DNA from: an uncultured Erysipelotrichaceae bacterium
GTDB taxonomy: Bacteria > Bacillota_I > Bacilli_A > RF39 > UBA660
Reading direction: 5' to 3'
Assembly (NCBI GenBank): GCA_902783405.1
Contig: CACZQZ010000022.1
Span: forward strand, 1-21,454
DNA: 21,454 nt
Shown: positions 21,359-21,454 of the stretch, piece after piece
Numbering within the stretch: position 1 is the stretch's first letter
Layout of the letters: every line of letters starts with the position of its first letter
Notes under the pieces: generated by a model
What the model saw: only the letters and a program-made list of their open reading frames with translations
The model's database searches: none
Told to the model about the DNA's origin: nothing
Translations under genes and position numbers: made by a program

Positions 21359-21454
21359 ATGAAAAAAAGTATTTTTAGTAGTTTATTAGTTATCGCTATA
21401 TGTTTATTTTTAGTGGCATGCGGTAAAAAAACAGGGAAAGAATTAATTGGTTCT
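21359..21454 (+). CDS. Putative lipoprotein, N-terminus only (cut by window edge)
   Basis: Only 32 codons are inside the window. They encode a typical lipoprotein signal: MKKSIFSS, a hydrophobic core, and the lipobox L-V-A-C with the lipidated Cys at residue 21, followed by GKKTGKE. GAAGGAGG lies 7 nt before the ATG. It would be anchored on the outer face of the cytoplasmic membrane. A substrate-binding protein or other surface protein is possible, but the visible part cannot tell. Confidence 0.8.
   Translation, partial: MKKSIFSSLLVIAICLFLVACGKKTGKELIGS

Noticed and set aside
1..21454. CRISPR array, tRNA/rRNA genes, transposase or phage integrase
   Set aside because: None seen on either strand: no direct repeat-spacer pattern, no cloverleaf and no transposase motif.

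Overview
The window is a very AT-rich stretch of a Firmicutes/Bacilli-type genome. Its core is an intact S10-spc-alpha ribosomal protein super-operon on the + strand (628-14565). TGA is read as stop and tryptophan is TGG wherever I checked, so this is not the Mycoplasma/Spiroplasma code. The gene order (secY-adk-map-infA-rpmJ-rpsM-rpsK-rpoA-rplQ), the four-cysteine S14 and the zinc-type adenylate kinase are Gram-positive features. Low GC, the missing rpmD (L30) and the absence of ecfA/truA genes after rplQ suggest a reduced, Mollicutes-adjacent or uncultured Bacilli lineage. That placement is inference.

Layout. A truncated GNAT acetyltransferase gene runs leftwards off the edge (1-265). An AT-rich gap holds one strong promoter (466-494) and a leader of about 126 nt with three predicted hairpins, which feed rpsJ. 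The operon then reads rpsJ-rplC-rplD-rplW-rplB-rpsS-rplV-rpsC-rplP-rpmC-rpsQ-rplN-rplX-rplE-rpsZ-rpsH-rplF-rplR-rpsE-rplO-secY-adk-map-infA-rpmJ-rpsM-rpsK-rpoA-rplQ. Gaps are mostly 10-25 nt, several genes overlap, and I see no convincing internal terminator. A compact terminator ends it; its loop contains the rplQ stop codon. The operon couples synthesis of ribosomal proteins with translocon (SecY), nucleotide (Adk), N-terminal processing (MetAP), initiation (IF-1) and transcription (RpoA) functions.

Downstream. A single + strand gene with its own extended -10 promoter encodes a zinc-ribbon membrane protein with four DUF898-like repeats. A bidirectional terminator separates it from a convergent minus-strand block (15840-18979): a 64-aa protein, a DUF2130 coiled-coil/nuclease-fold protein, an HD-domain protein, a CmpB-type membrane protein and a helical 143-aa protein. 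This block is the least explained part of the window. Further right, also on the minus strand, are a DUF4186 protein, a Mn-type superoxide dismutase and thymidylate synthase (phage/B. subtilis ThyA-like). The right edge cuts a + strand lipoprotein gene.

Points of most interest: the structured rpsJ leader; an adenylate kinase lacking two P-loop glycines and the usual LID-side arginine; loss of L30 with rpsE and rplO overlapping; the unexplained minus-strand operon; and the closely overlapping terminator and promoter between sodA and the DUF4186 gene. I see no tRNA, rRNA, CRISPR array, insertion sequence or phage module.
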